From contig CAJXPG010000020.1 of the NCBI GenBank assembly GCA_913057925.1, forward strand, positions 1 through 38,104: DNA of 38,104 nt. Direction: 5' to 3'. This document shows positions 7,978 through 15,590 of the stretch, one piece after another (position 1 is the first letter of the stretch; the number at the start of each line of letters is the position of its first letter). The DNA comes from an uncultured Colwellia sp. GTDB lineage: Bacteria; Pseudomonadota; Gammaproteobacteria; Enterobacterales; Alteromonadaceae. A model generated the notes under the pieces. That model did no database searches. It saw only the letters and a list, made by a program, of their open reading frames with translations, and was not told the DNA's origin. The position numbers and the translations under genes were made by a program.

Positions 7978-8904
7978 ATGCTCACAGATAGAAAAATAGT
8001 AGTTGTCACAAGAAAGACTAGATTGCAGGAATTAAAGGAAAAATACTGCACGCTTGGGCAGGCTAAGTTTTATCTTGAACATTTAGGTGAGTCATTTAGT
8101 GACTATGAAGAAGAAAGTACTCTTTACTCCAACTCTGTCGCCCAATCTATTAGCCTGTTAAAAACAGTTGGTAGGGTTCAACAGCTAGAAAGAAGTGTGC
8201 TTTCAACTTACCTGTTTTCTCCCGATGATTTAGTCGTAGTTATTGGTCAAGACGGTTTAGTGGCTAATACGCTTAAGTATCTAAATGGACAACCTGTAGT
8301 GGCAGTTAATCCTATTCCTAAGTTTTATGATGGCCAGCTTTTGCCCTTTTTAGAAGCTGAACTTGGTGAAGTAATTCTACAAGTGCTAAACCAATCTATT
8401 AATTCAAAAGCAATTGCTATGGCTGAGGTAAATACCAACATTGGCCAAACATTGTTAGCGGTAAATGATCTATTCATTGGCCCCAAGACACACACTTCTG
8501 CAAGGTACATGATGTCTGTTGATAATCACCAAGAAGAACAAAGTTCTAGTGGCGTTATTATTAGCACAGGCTTAGGCTCTACTGGTTGGTTTAGAAGCAT
8601 AATTACAGGTGCGAGTGGTATTATGGATAAACCGATTAACCATCACCTACAAAACGGATTCTCGTGGGATAGTAAGTTTCTTTATTATTCAGTTCGGGAG
8701 CCATTTCCGTCAGTAAATACAAAGTGTAGTAAGGTTTTTGGCAAAATAACCAATCATTCAAAATTCAGCATGTCTTCAAAAATGGCTGAAAACGGTGTCA
8801 TCTTTTCTGATGGCATTGAGCAAGACTGCCTTGAGTTCAATGCCGGAACTATTGCCAATATATCTATAAGTAGTCGCGTTGGAAATTTAATCACTCCTCA
8901 CTAG
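7978..8904 (+). CDS. NAD kinase-like protein (ATP-NAD kinase fold)
   Basis: A 308-residue protein with diverged versions of the NAD kinase landmarks. VVVIGQDGLV (about residues 83-92) stands where NAD kinases have GGDGT and keeps the Asp. LAVNDLFIG stands where they have the NE motif, here ND. ISTGLGSTGW stands where they have the STPTGSTAY loop. The C-terminal half has the expected beta-rich layout. It may phosphorylate NAD(H) or a related nucleotide, or may bind the nucleotide without catalysis. AAAGGAG lies seven bases before the ATG, and the gene is 11 bp behind the SPFH gene, so they form one operon. Location in an NrtR-controlled block supports an NAD-related role; the exact activity is inference. 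Confidence 0.78.
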   Translation: MLTDRKIVVVTRKTRLQELKEKYCTLGQAKFYLEHLGESFSDYEEESTLYSNSVAQSISLLKTVGRVQQLERSVLSTYLFSPDDLVVVIGQDGLVANTLKYLNGQPVVAVNPIPKFYDGQLLPFLEAELGEVILQVLNQSINSKAIAMAEVNTNIGQTLLAVNDLFIGPKTHTSARYMMSVDNHQEEQSSSGVIISTGLGSTGWFRSIITGASGIMDKPINHHLQNGFSWDSKFLYYSVREPFPSVNTKCSKVFGKITNHSKFSMSSKMAENGVIFSDGIEQDCLEFNAGTIANISISSRVGNLITPH

Positions 8905-8968
8905 CTTTCCTCGCTATATCAGTAGGTTATTTTAGCTGTCACACTCACTGACAATAAAAAACAACCTT

Positions 8969-8985
8969 TATGTCTTTGTGACACA
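8969..8985. promoter_or_regulatory. Putative NrtR operator 1 (prs-nadV)
   Basis: Palindrome TATGTCTTTGTGACACA with core TGTC-N5-GACA at 8971-8983, just upstream of the -35 box of the prs promoter. Its centre is 58 bp from the second copy. Confidence 0.8.
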
Positions 8986-8993
8986 AATAAAGC

Positions 8994-9022
8994 TTGATCA
9001 ATATTTAACTCTTTGCTAAATT
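8994..9022 (+). promoter_or_regulatory. Putative prs-nadV promoter
   Basis: TTGATC at 8994-8999 and TAAATT at 9017-9022 with a 17-bp spacer. NrtR palindromes flank both sides, one upstream of the -35 and one over the expected start site. Confidence 0.55.
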
Positions 9023-9026
9023 AGAT

Positions 9027-9043
9027 TGTGTCCTAGCGACACA
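9027..9043. promoter_or_regulatory. Putative NrtR operator 2 (prs-nadV)
   Basis: Palindrome TGTGTCCTAGCGACACA with perfect six-base arms, core TGTC-N5-GACA at 9029-9041, directly downstream of the prs -10 box and upstream of the ribosome binding site. Confidence 0.85.
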
Positions 9044-9064
9044 AAAAATAAAAAGGAAGTAATA

Positions 9065-9919
9065 ATGAAAATATTTAGCCATGACTCAACAGGAAATAAA
9101 ACACCTATCGACTTTGACAGTTTTACTTTTGCTGGCGGAGAAGAGCATATTCGTTTTAATACAATGGACTTTGAAACTACGGTAAAAATAGAAATCTTTG
9201 AACGCCTTACTGATTCTTCAAAGCTAATTCAATTAATGGTTGCCGTTGATGCGCTTAAAAGACTTTCAAATGAAGCGACTCCTATTGAATTGGTTATTCC
9301 TTATTTTCCTTATGCACGTCAAGACAGAGTATGTGTTGAAGGCGAAGCGCTAGGTGCAGCAGTTATGGCAAATTTCATAAACAATTTAGGCTTTGCCAAA
9401 GTAACTATTTGGGATGCGCACAGTGAAGTATCACCAGCATTATTAAATAGAGTCGTAAACGTACCACAAATTAACTTGCTTGAGCGATGCGATGAATTAA
9501 GCCAACGTCTATCTACAGGCGAACTTACCTTGATTTCACCTGACGCTGGCGCTAGCAAAAAAACAATTAAAATTGCTGAGACATTTCATGGGGAGCCTGA
9601 AGTTATTCAAGCTCAAAAAATGAGAAATTTGAAAACAGGTGAAATCATTAAAACTGAGATTCTTGGCGATGTTAACGGAAAGAAAGTACTTATCGCTGAT
9701 GATATTTGTGATGGAGGCAGAACATTTATCGAGTTAGCTAAAGTATTAAAAGACAAAGGCGCTGTGGAAGTATCTCTGTTTATCACACACGGTATTTTCT
9801 CAAAAGGATTAGAAGTATTTGAAGGGCTAATTGACGCTATCTATACAACTGATTCATTTAGAGCCGCTGAAGAATTCAGCACAAACAATAAAATTAAATT
9901 ACAAATTATTGAGATGTAA
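9065..9919 (+). CDS. prs: Ribose-phosphate pyrophosphokinase (PRPP synthetase) of NAD salvage
   Basis: A 284-residue phosphoribosylpyrophosphate synthetase. It makes PRPP from ribose 5-phosphate and ATP in the cytoplasm. Visible signatures are IPYFPYARQDR (ATP-binding flexible region), ISPDAGASKK, and the PRPP loop VLIADDICDGGRTF. It is shorter than the housekeeping Prs (about 315 residues), as is usual for the copy next to nadV. The ATG at 9065 follows AAGGAAG; a TTG at 9026 in frame is rejected because it lies within the operator and likely start site. nadV follows 10 bp downstream, so PRPP made here would feed NadV. Two NrtR operators control it. Confidence 0.94.
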   Translation: MKIFSHDSTGNKTPIDFDSFTFAGGEEHIRFNTMDFETTVKIEIFERLTDSSKLIQLMVAVDALKRLSNEATPIELVIPYFPYARQDRVCVEGEALGAAVMANFINNLGFAKVTIWDAHSEVSPALLNRVVNVPQINLLERCDELSQRLSTGELTLISPDAGASKKTIKIAETFHGEPEVIQAQKMRNLKTGEIIKTEILGDVNGKKVLIADDICDGGRTFIELAKVLKDKGAVEVSLFITHGIFSKGLEVFEGLIDAIYTTDSFRAAEEFSTNNKIKLQIIEM

Positions 9920-9929
9920 GGAGACTATC

Positions 9930-11525
9930 ATGACTATTACCGCTGCTAGTATGCAAAAAGATGTTTATAAAGAATTCCACAGCCGTGCTTACCACCCTGA
10001 TGTGACCGAAGTTTATGCTAACTTCACATCAAGAAGTGGCAAATTAAGTAATGTTGAAAATAGTGACAAAGTAGCATTTGTTGGTCTTCAGTATTTTATT
10101 AAAAGCTACTTACAAGAAGAGTGGGCTGAATTCTTTAACAGTGATAAAGCTGTAGCTGTTGCAAACCATAAACGTATTATGAGTTCAATGTTGGGCTACC
10201 CTGTAAACGTCAAGTATTTAGAAGACTTACACGATTTAGGTTATTTACCATTAAGAATAAAAGCACTACCTGAGGGAACACTTGTACCTTACTTAGTGCC
10301 GCCAATCACTATTGTGAATACCAAAGAAGGCTTTCAGTGGTTAACAAATATGATTGAGACAGTTTTAAGTTGTGAAAACTGGCCAATTCAAACAAGCGCT
10401 ACTACTTCAGTTGCTTATTTAAAAGTATTCAAGGAGTTTGCTAATAAAACGGGACTTCCTCTAGATTTTGTTCCTTTTCAAGGACATGATTTTAGCTTTA
10501 GAGGTATGTTTGGTAAGCACGCTGCTGCTATGAGTGGTTTTGGTCACTTAGCTTCAGGATTAGTAGGTACGGATACCATACCAGCAGTATTATTTGCTGA
10601 AAAATACTATGGCGCAAACGTGGAGAATGAGCTTGTAGGTTGCTCTGTAGATGCTACTGAACACTCTGTTACTTGTTCTTGGATCATGGAAGGTGAAATT
10701 GAGTTCTTTAAATATTTAATGAAGGAACAATCTCCAACTGGGATATTAAGTGTTGTATCTGATACTTGGGATTTTTGGACATTAGTAACTGATTATCTAC
10801 CACAGCTTAAAGACGAAATAATGGCTCGCGATGGCACATTAGTGATTCGCCCAGACTCTGGAGATCCGGTAAAAATATTAACGGGGTATAAAATCTCTCC
10901 TGTTTCTGAGTACAGTGAGCTATTCCAAACTCAAGATGAAGCTGAAAAAGATGTGAAAGAAAATGCATATGAAGCATATCGCTGGAATGGTGAGTACTAT
11001 GGCTTTGATGGTGATCAAACTATTCAATTAATGGCTTGTGAAGTGAAAGGACTTATTGAATGTTTATGGGATACTTTTGGTGGAACTACTACCAGTAAAG
11101 GGTTCAAATTACTTGATGACCATATTGGTGCTATCTATGGTGATGCTATTACCCTAAAACGCCAACGTCAGATATTACAACGCTTAATGGATAAAGGGTT
11201 CGCTTCAAAAGTAGTGTTAGGCATTGGCTCTTACAGCTATCAATATGTGACGCGCGATACTCACGGCTCAGCAGTAAAAGCTACCAGTGTTGTTAAAAAC
11301 GGTGAACGTGTTGCTATTTTCAAAGATCCAAAGACTGATACGAAGAAGAAATCAGCTAAAGGTTTATTAAAAATTGAGCGAGTTGATGGTGAGTTAACCT
11401 TGTTTGATAACGTGACTGATGAAGAAGAAAATCAAGGGTTATTAGAGGTTGTTTTTGAAGATGGAAACCTTACAAAAGAAACCACTTTAGGGCAAATAAG
11501 AGAAGTTATAAACGAACAAATTTAG
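9930..11525 (+). CDS. nadV: Nicotinamide phosphoribosyltransferase
   Basis: A 531-residue protein of the NAMPT/NadV family, which converts nicotinamide and PRPP to nicotinamide mononucleotide and pyrophosphate in NAD salvage. Signatures include FQGHDFSFRGM (active-site region), LVIRPDSGDPVKI (phosphoribosyl-binding), IYGDAITL and GIGSYSYQYVTRDT. Length agrees with bacterial NadV. ATG at 9930 sits six bases after AAGGAG, which overlaps the prs stop, so prs and nadV are an operon; longer in-frame starts inside prs lack such a site. A strong terminator lies 10 bp after the stop. Control by NrtR is supported by the palindromes upstream of prs. Confidence 0.96.
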   Translation: MTITAASMQKDVYKEFHSRAYHPDVTEVYANFTSRSGKLSNVENSDKVAFVGLQYFIKSYLQEEWAEFFNSDKAVAVANHKRIMSSMLGYPVNVKYLEDLHDLGYLPLRIKALPEGTLVPYLVPPITIVNTKEGFQWLTNMIETVLSCENWPIQTSATTSVAYLKVFKEFANKTGLPLDFVPFQGHDFSFRGMFGKHAAAMSGFGHLASGLVGTDTIPAVLFAEKYYGANVENELVGCSVDATEHSVTCSWIMEGEIEFFKYLMKEQSPTGILSVVSDTWDFWTLVTDYLPQLKDEIMARDGTLVIRPDSGDPVKILTGYKISPVSEYSELFQTQDEAEKDVKENAYEAYRWNGEYYGFDGDQTIQLMACEVKGLIECLWDTFGGTTTSKGFKLLDDHIGAIYGDAITLKRQRQILQRLMDKGFASKVVLGIGSYSYQYVTRDTHGSAVKATSVVKNGERVAIFKDPKTDTKKKSAKGLLKIERVDGELTLFDNVTDEEENQGLLEVVFEDGNLTKETTLGQIREVINEQI

Positions 11526-11535
11526 TGAAACATCT

Positions 11536-11569
11536 AAAAAGGAATGAGGACTTTACCTCACTCCTTTTT
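11536..11569 (+). terminator. Rho-independent terminator of prs-nadV
   Basis: A 14-bp stem with one mismatch (arms 11536-11549 and 11556-11569) and a 6-base loop, ending in TTTTT. It starts 10 bases after the nadV stop. Confidence 0.88.
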
Positions 11570-12010
11570 AGTCACAACTCATACGTGCAAACTTTAAGGG
11601 AAATAATGAGCTTTACGTTCAGACTTTATTGTCACTACACATAAGTATTTTCACTACACAAGTTAAATTTAAGCAAAGCTATAAAGTGAATGATTTTCAT
11701 AGCTTTTATCTTCCAAGTAATTGACCTTTAAACAATCAATCGTTTATCTAATTATCCTCTTCAAGATATTGATTAATTAGTCTTTATCTCCTTGTCTATT
11801 AAAAAAGCTTCTCCTTAAAAAACAATATATTTAATACTGTATACAATATGTATTATTTATAGTATATTTCACGAAGGTGGTTTTTTGACCGCCTGTTGAT
11901 GATGTAGCAACCTTTAGTTAACGAGTTGTTAACCTTGTCATGAGTTACCAAATACTAAAAATAATAAATAGTGTGGCTAGAGTTCTTGTTGTAAATGCAG
12001 CAAAGGCTAA

Positions 12011-12043
12011 TTAGTCGCCAATAAAATATGCGACTAAGCATAT
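12011..12043 (+). repeat. Two overlapping, mutually exclusive inverted repeats before the metalloprotease start
   Basis: TTAGTCGC (12011-12018) pairs perfectly with GCGACTAA (12030-12037). ATATGC (12026-12031) pairs perfectly with GCATAT (12038-12043). Because the segments overlap, only one hairpin can form at a time. The second ends two bases before the AGGAG ribosome binding site at 12046-12050. Confidence 0.6.
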
Positions 12044-12056
12044 ACAGGAGAAGTTC

Positions 12057-15000
12057 ATGTTCTTGCAATATAAAGTCCCTTCGTTGACGGCTTTAATGTT
12101 TACAGTGTCCAGCACTGCTGCATTAGCCGGCCAATTACCAAGCTCAGTGGTAGAAAATAAAGTGTCATTGAGTGCGCAAATTAGTGACACTCATGTTTGT
12201 GGTACAGATAAAAACAAACAAGATTGGCATGCAATACAAAAAGATAATCAATTACAACTTAAGCAAAAGCTGACGCAATCTATGATGAAGATGTCAGCAC
12301 AACCAGAAATGCTAGCCGTAAACGGCAATGGCGTTGATGGTCGTTACTATATTCCGGTAGTTGTTCATGTATACGGTGATCAATATAACTGTACTGATGA
12401 AGCAGCCTACTGTTTAACAGAAAACAAAATTATTGATGCGTTAAATAAATCAAATGAAGATTTCCTAGGCACTAATACCCAAGACGGCCCAATTGCGGCT
12501 GAGTTTGCGGCAATTCGCGATAATTTAAATATTGAATTTGTATTAGCCAAAAAAGACCCGCAAGGTAACTCAACTAACGGTATTGTGCGCTACGCCAATA
12601 AAACCGGTTATGGTAATGGCTCTGGCCATGACGTAGAAATAGCCGCCGATGCTTGGGATAACTTCAAATACATGAACATTTATTTGATGAGTGATCTGTA
12701 TGCTGATGGTGATACGGGCAGTTCAGGTGTAGCTTGGTATCCACAAATGAGCATGTCTGAAGCGGGTTTATCTCGTGTGGTATATAACGGTAATTACTTA
12801 GGCAGTAACACCGGTGAGAACTTTCGTTCTGTATTAACCCATGAATTTGGTCACTGGTTAAACTTACCTCACACTTTTGATGGTGATGTGTGTTCGGTTC
12901 ATCAAGAAGCATTCTGTGAATCAACCGGTGATAATAACTGTGATACGCCACAGATGAGTAGCAGTATTTTACAAGACAACGCGCTAAATTGTGTTGGTGA
13001 AAGTACTAATACTGAAAACTTTATGCATTATTCTGATAATTATGCGATGTATACCCAAGGTCAAGTAAGTCGCATGACTGCTGCACTTCATGGTGATGCG
13101 CGTTCTACATTATGGAGTAATAGCAACCTTATCGCTGTTGGTTTAGAAGAATATACTAGTAACAGTGTTCGTCATTGGGATGGCTCTGGTTTAGATGTAG
13201 CGCCTACGGGACAAATACTGAATGAGTATACTAACCTTTCTGGCATTAAAGGCGAAACAACTACCTTTGAAGTTAACTTACCTCAAGGTACTGAAGCTGC
13301 TGCAATTTATTTGAAGGGATATAACCAAGATCCCGATATGTATGTCAGTAAAGGTGTTGCGCCATCAAAAAATGGTGATACCTGGATCGCAGATTATATT
13401 TCATTTAAATCAGCGGGTACTCCTGAGTTAGTTACTATCTCTTCACCTTCTTCAACCCAGCCTTATTTTGTTACCGTGGATGCATTTACTGATTATTCTA
13501 ATGCGACTTTAGAAGTGTTATCGGTAGATGATCCAAGTTTATGCGTAGGTTGTGAGCGAATATTTTTAGCTGAAGAAACCAACCTAACAGCAACTAAAGG
13601 CGATGCGCTTAAGAGCTACCAATTTGAAGTACCAGCAGATGCTAATCGTGTTGTCGCAGTATTAGCTGGTGGCTATCAAGGCGACCCTGATATGTATGTC
13701 AGCAAAAACTCAATCCCAACAACGGCTGTTGCAGATTGTAAGCCTTTTAGCGCACCACGTTTAAGTGAGTTTTGTGATTTAGGTGCTGGTGGCGGTACTG
13801 TTAATGTGATCATCGACCCATTTTTAGATTACAGCGGCGCTACTTTTAGAGTGTATTATGAACGCGATACCGCAGTTTCTGATGGTATACCTACGGCTGA
13901 AGCTAATGGTGGCTATAACGGTATTATTAATGAAGTAATCAGCTTTAGTAGTGCAGGTTCGGTTGATGTTGACGGTAATATTGTCGCTTATCAATGGGAC
14001 TTTGGTGATGGTGGTTCAAGTGATCTTGCTAACCCTGATTACACCTACACAACCAGCGGTACATATAATGCGACACTAACGGTAACTGACAATGATAATA
14101 ATCAAGCTTCAGACTCTAGTGTGGTTAATGTGAGTGCTGGAAACGAAGCGCCAATTGCGCAAGTTAATGGTCCATTTGAAGAGTATGTTAATACAAGTAT
14201 TGCCTTTTCAAGTGTTGGTTCTATCGATAATGACGGCACAATAACAAGCTACTTTTGGGACTTTGGTGACGGCAATAGCAGTACCCAAGCTAACCCAACG
14301 CATACTTATCAAACAGCGAGTACTTACACGGTAGAGTTAACTGTTACAGATAACAATAATGCTGCAAGTTCAATGTCAACTACTGCTGTTGTTAAGCCAA
14401 TAATCATTGATTATTGTGCGATAACAGGTAACACAGGTTACGAGTGGATTGCAGGTGTTGATATTGGTGGTACTTCAAATACTAGCGCTAAAGAAGGCTA
14501 TGCTGATTTTACTCAGATTAATATGCCGTTAACTGCTGGCAATAATACCGTGAGTTTAACTGCTGGCGGTAATTATTCAGAGCATTGGGCTATTTGGTTA
14601 GACACCAATAGTAATGGTCAGTTTGAAACTTCAGAACAATTACTTTCGGGTTTATCTGGCGCAGGTACCGTTGTTGGTCAATTACCAATTGATAATAGTT
14701 TAATTGGTTTAACAACGCGTATGCGTGTGGTAATGAAGTACGGTAGTGCTCCTACAACTGCATGTGGCAGCATTGGTGATGGTGAAGCTGAAGATTACAC
14801 CGTAACTATTGTTGATAGCGGTAACGTAGCTCCTGTTGCCCAAGCAAATGGCGCATATGTTACTAAAATTGGTAATGCTATTTCGTTTGATAGCTTAGGC
14901 TCTAAAGATACTGATGGTGATATTGTTAACTACCTTTGGGATTTTGGTGACGGTTCTCAAAGCGCTGCTGCTAACCCAACATATACTTACTTAACAGCTG

Positions 15001-15443
15001 GTAGTTATACCGCTTCATTGACGGTTACTGATAACGATGGAGCAACACATACAGATACTGCCAATGTAACCATTGAACCTATTGATATTGATATTGAAAA
15101 TGCTTGTTTAACTAAAGCAGCAATTACTGGTGGAAGGTTAACAGCGGGTCAAGCTGAGTGTTTAGGCAACAACAGTACTATTTGGTTTAGTTTAGGGGAT
15201 GTATCTTCACATCAAACTGTTGCGGTAACTACAGGCTACGGTCAAGGTAACCTAGACATTTTGTATAAAAACGGTGGCTGGCCAAGTGATAGTAACTATG
15301 ATGCTAAATCACAGGGTAATGGCACAACTACAACGTGTATGTCTTTAGCTGCAGGCGCAGATTACTGGTCATATTTAAAAGTGACCGGTGGTGCCAGTGA
15401 TGCGACTATTGTTGTTGAATTTGATAGTCCGCTTTGTCAGTAA
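12057..15443 (+). CDS. Secreted M43-type zinc metalloprotease with PPC, PKD and GEVED domains
   Basis: A 1128-residue exported protein. Signal peptide at residues 1-24 (ending ALA-G). The protease domain spans about 100-350 with the zinc motif HEFGHWLNLPH (His262, Glu263, His266, His272) and following Cys-rich NNCDTPQ, as in pappalysin-like (M43B) enzymes. Then come two PPC-like domains (about 391-488 and 501-604, both with DPDMYVSK), PKD domains (610-695 and 698-780, each with WDFGDG), a GEVED domain (784-920, ending GEAEDYTV), a third PKD (923-1008) and a PPC-like C-terminal domain. It probably degrades extracellular protein, with accessory domains for folding or substrate binding. AGGAG six bases before the ATG fixes the start. 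Monocistronic, closed by a terminator. Confidence 0.93.
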   Translation: MFLQYKVPSLTALMFTVSSTAALAGQLPSSVVENKVSLSAQISDTHVCGTDKNKQDWHAIQKDNQLQLKQKLTQSMMKMSAQPEMLAVNGNGVDGRYYIPVVVHVYGDQYNCTDEAAYCLTENKIIDALNKSNEDFLGTNTQDGPIAAEFAAIRDNLNIEFVLAKKDPQGNSTNGIVRYANKTGYGNGSGHDVEIAADAWDNFKYMNIYLMSDLYADGDTGSSGVAWYPQMSMSEAGLSRVVYNGNYLGSNTGENFRSVLTHEFGHWLNLPHTFDGDVCSVHQEAFCESTGDNNCDTPQMSSSILQDNALNCVGESTNTENFMHYSDNYAMYTQGQVSRMTAALHGDARSTLWSNSNLIAVGLEEYTSNSVRHWDGSGLDVAPTGQILNEYTNLSGIKGETTTFEVNLPQGTEAAAIYLKGYNQDPDMYVSKGVAPSKNGDTWIADYISFKSAGTPELVTISSPSSTQPYFVTVDAFTDYSNATLEVLSVDDPSLCVGCERIFLAEETNLTATKGDALKSYQFEVPADANRVVAVLAGGYQGDPDMYVSKNSIPTTAVADCKPFSAPRLSEFCDLGAGGGTVNVIIDPFLDYSGATFRVYYERDTAVSDGIPTAEANGGYNGIINEVISFSSAGSVDVDGNIVAYQWDFGDGGSSDLANPDYTYTTSGTYNATLTVTDNDNNQASDSSVVNVSAGNEAPIAQVNGPFEEYVNTSIAFSSVGSIDNDGTITSYFWDFGDGNSSTQANPTHTYQTASTYTVELTVTDNNNAASSMSTTAVVKPIIIDYCAITGNTGYEWIAGVDIGGTSNTSAKEGYADFTQINMPLTAGNNTVSLTAGGNYSEHWAIWLDTNSNGQFETSEQLLSGLSGAGTVVGQLPIDNSLIGLTTRMRVVMKYGSAPTTACGSIGDGEAEDYTVTIVDSGNVAPVAQANGAYVTKIGNAISFDSLGSKDTDGDIVNYLWDFGDGSQSAAANPTYTYLTAGSYTASLTVTDNDGATHTDTANVTIEPIDIDIENACLTKAAITGGRLTAGQAECLGNNSTIWFSLGDVSSHQTVAVTTGYGQGNLDILYKNGGWPSDSNYDAKSQGNGTTTTCMSLAAGADYWSYLKVTGGASDATIVVEFDSPLCQ

Positions 15444-15518
15444 TGAAAGTGAGTAAACCACTAGGATAATACAAAGATAACCTCAGTTGAGATTATCAAT
15501 CTATCTCCTTAGAAAAGT

Positions 15519-15548
15519 AAAAAGCCTGCATTTGTTGCAGGCTTTTTT
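15519..15548. terminator. Bidirectional rho-independent terminator
   Basis: Perfect stem AAAAAGCCTGCA/TGCAGGCTTTTT with a 5-base loop TTTGT. T-runs on both strands allow it to end both the metalloprotease gene and the convergent lipoprotein gene. Confidence 0.92.
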
Positions 15549-15590
15549 ATTGCGATTTTTAAGTAGCGCCTAGGGAGTGTTAAGGCAGTG

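Larger units (their letters stand above)
11526..12056. other. 531-bp intergenic region without a gene
   Basis: After the nadV terminator I see no convincing coding sequence. The first part has a weakly similar second version of the terminator segment (around 11597-11645), a short direct repeat TCACTACACA (11632-11641 and 11651-11660), and an 8-base inverted repeat AAAGCTAT/ATAGCTTT (11675-11706). From 11826 to 11870 it is very AT-rich and could hold promoters for the metalloprotease gene, but no single -35/-10 pair stands out. The last 50 bases hold overlapping inverted repeats listed separately. The 3' half probably forms a long leader. Confidence 0.5.

Noticed and set aside
9026-9064. A TTG start would extend Prs by 13 residues
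   Set aside because: It lies inside the NrtR operator and near the probable transcription start; ATG 9065 has a good ribosome binding site.
9831-9929. A longer NadV start inside prs
   Set aside because: It reads through the prs coding end in another frame and lacks a ribosome binding site; ATG 9930 follows AAGGAG and gives a normal N-terminus.
11675-11706. AAAGCTAT/ATAGCTTT hairpin as a second terminator
   Set aside because: The stem is short, AT-rich with a long loop, and no gene ends near it.
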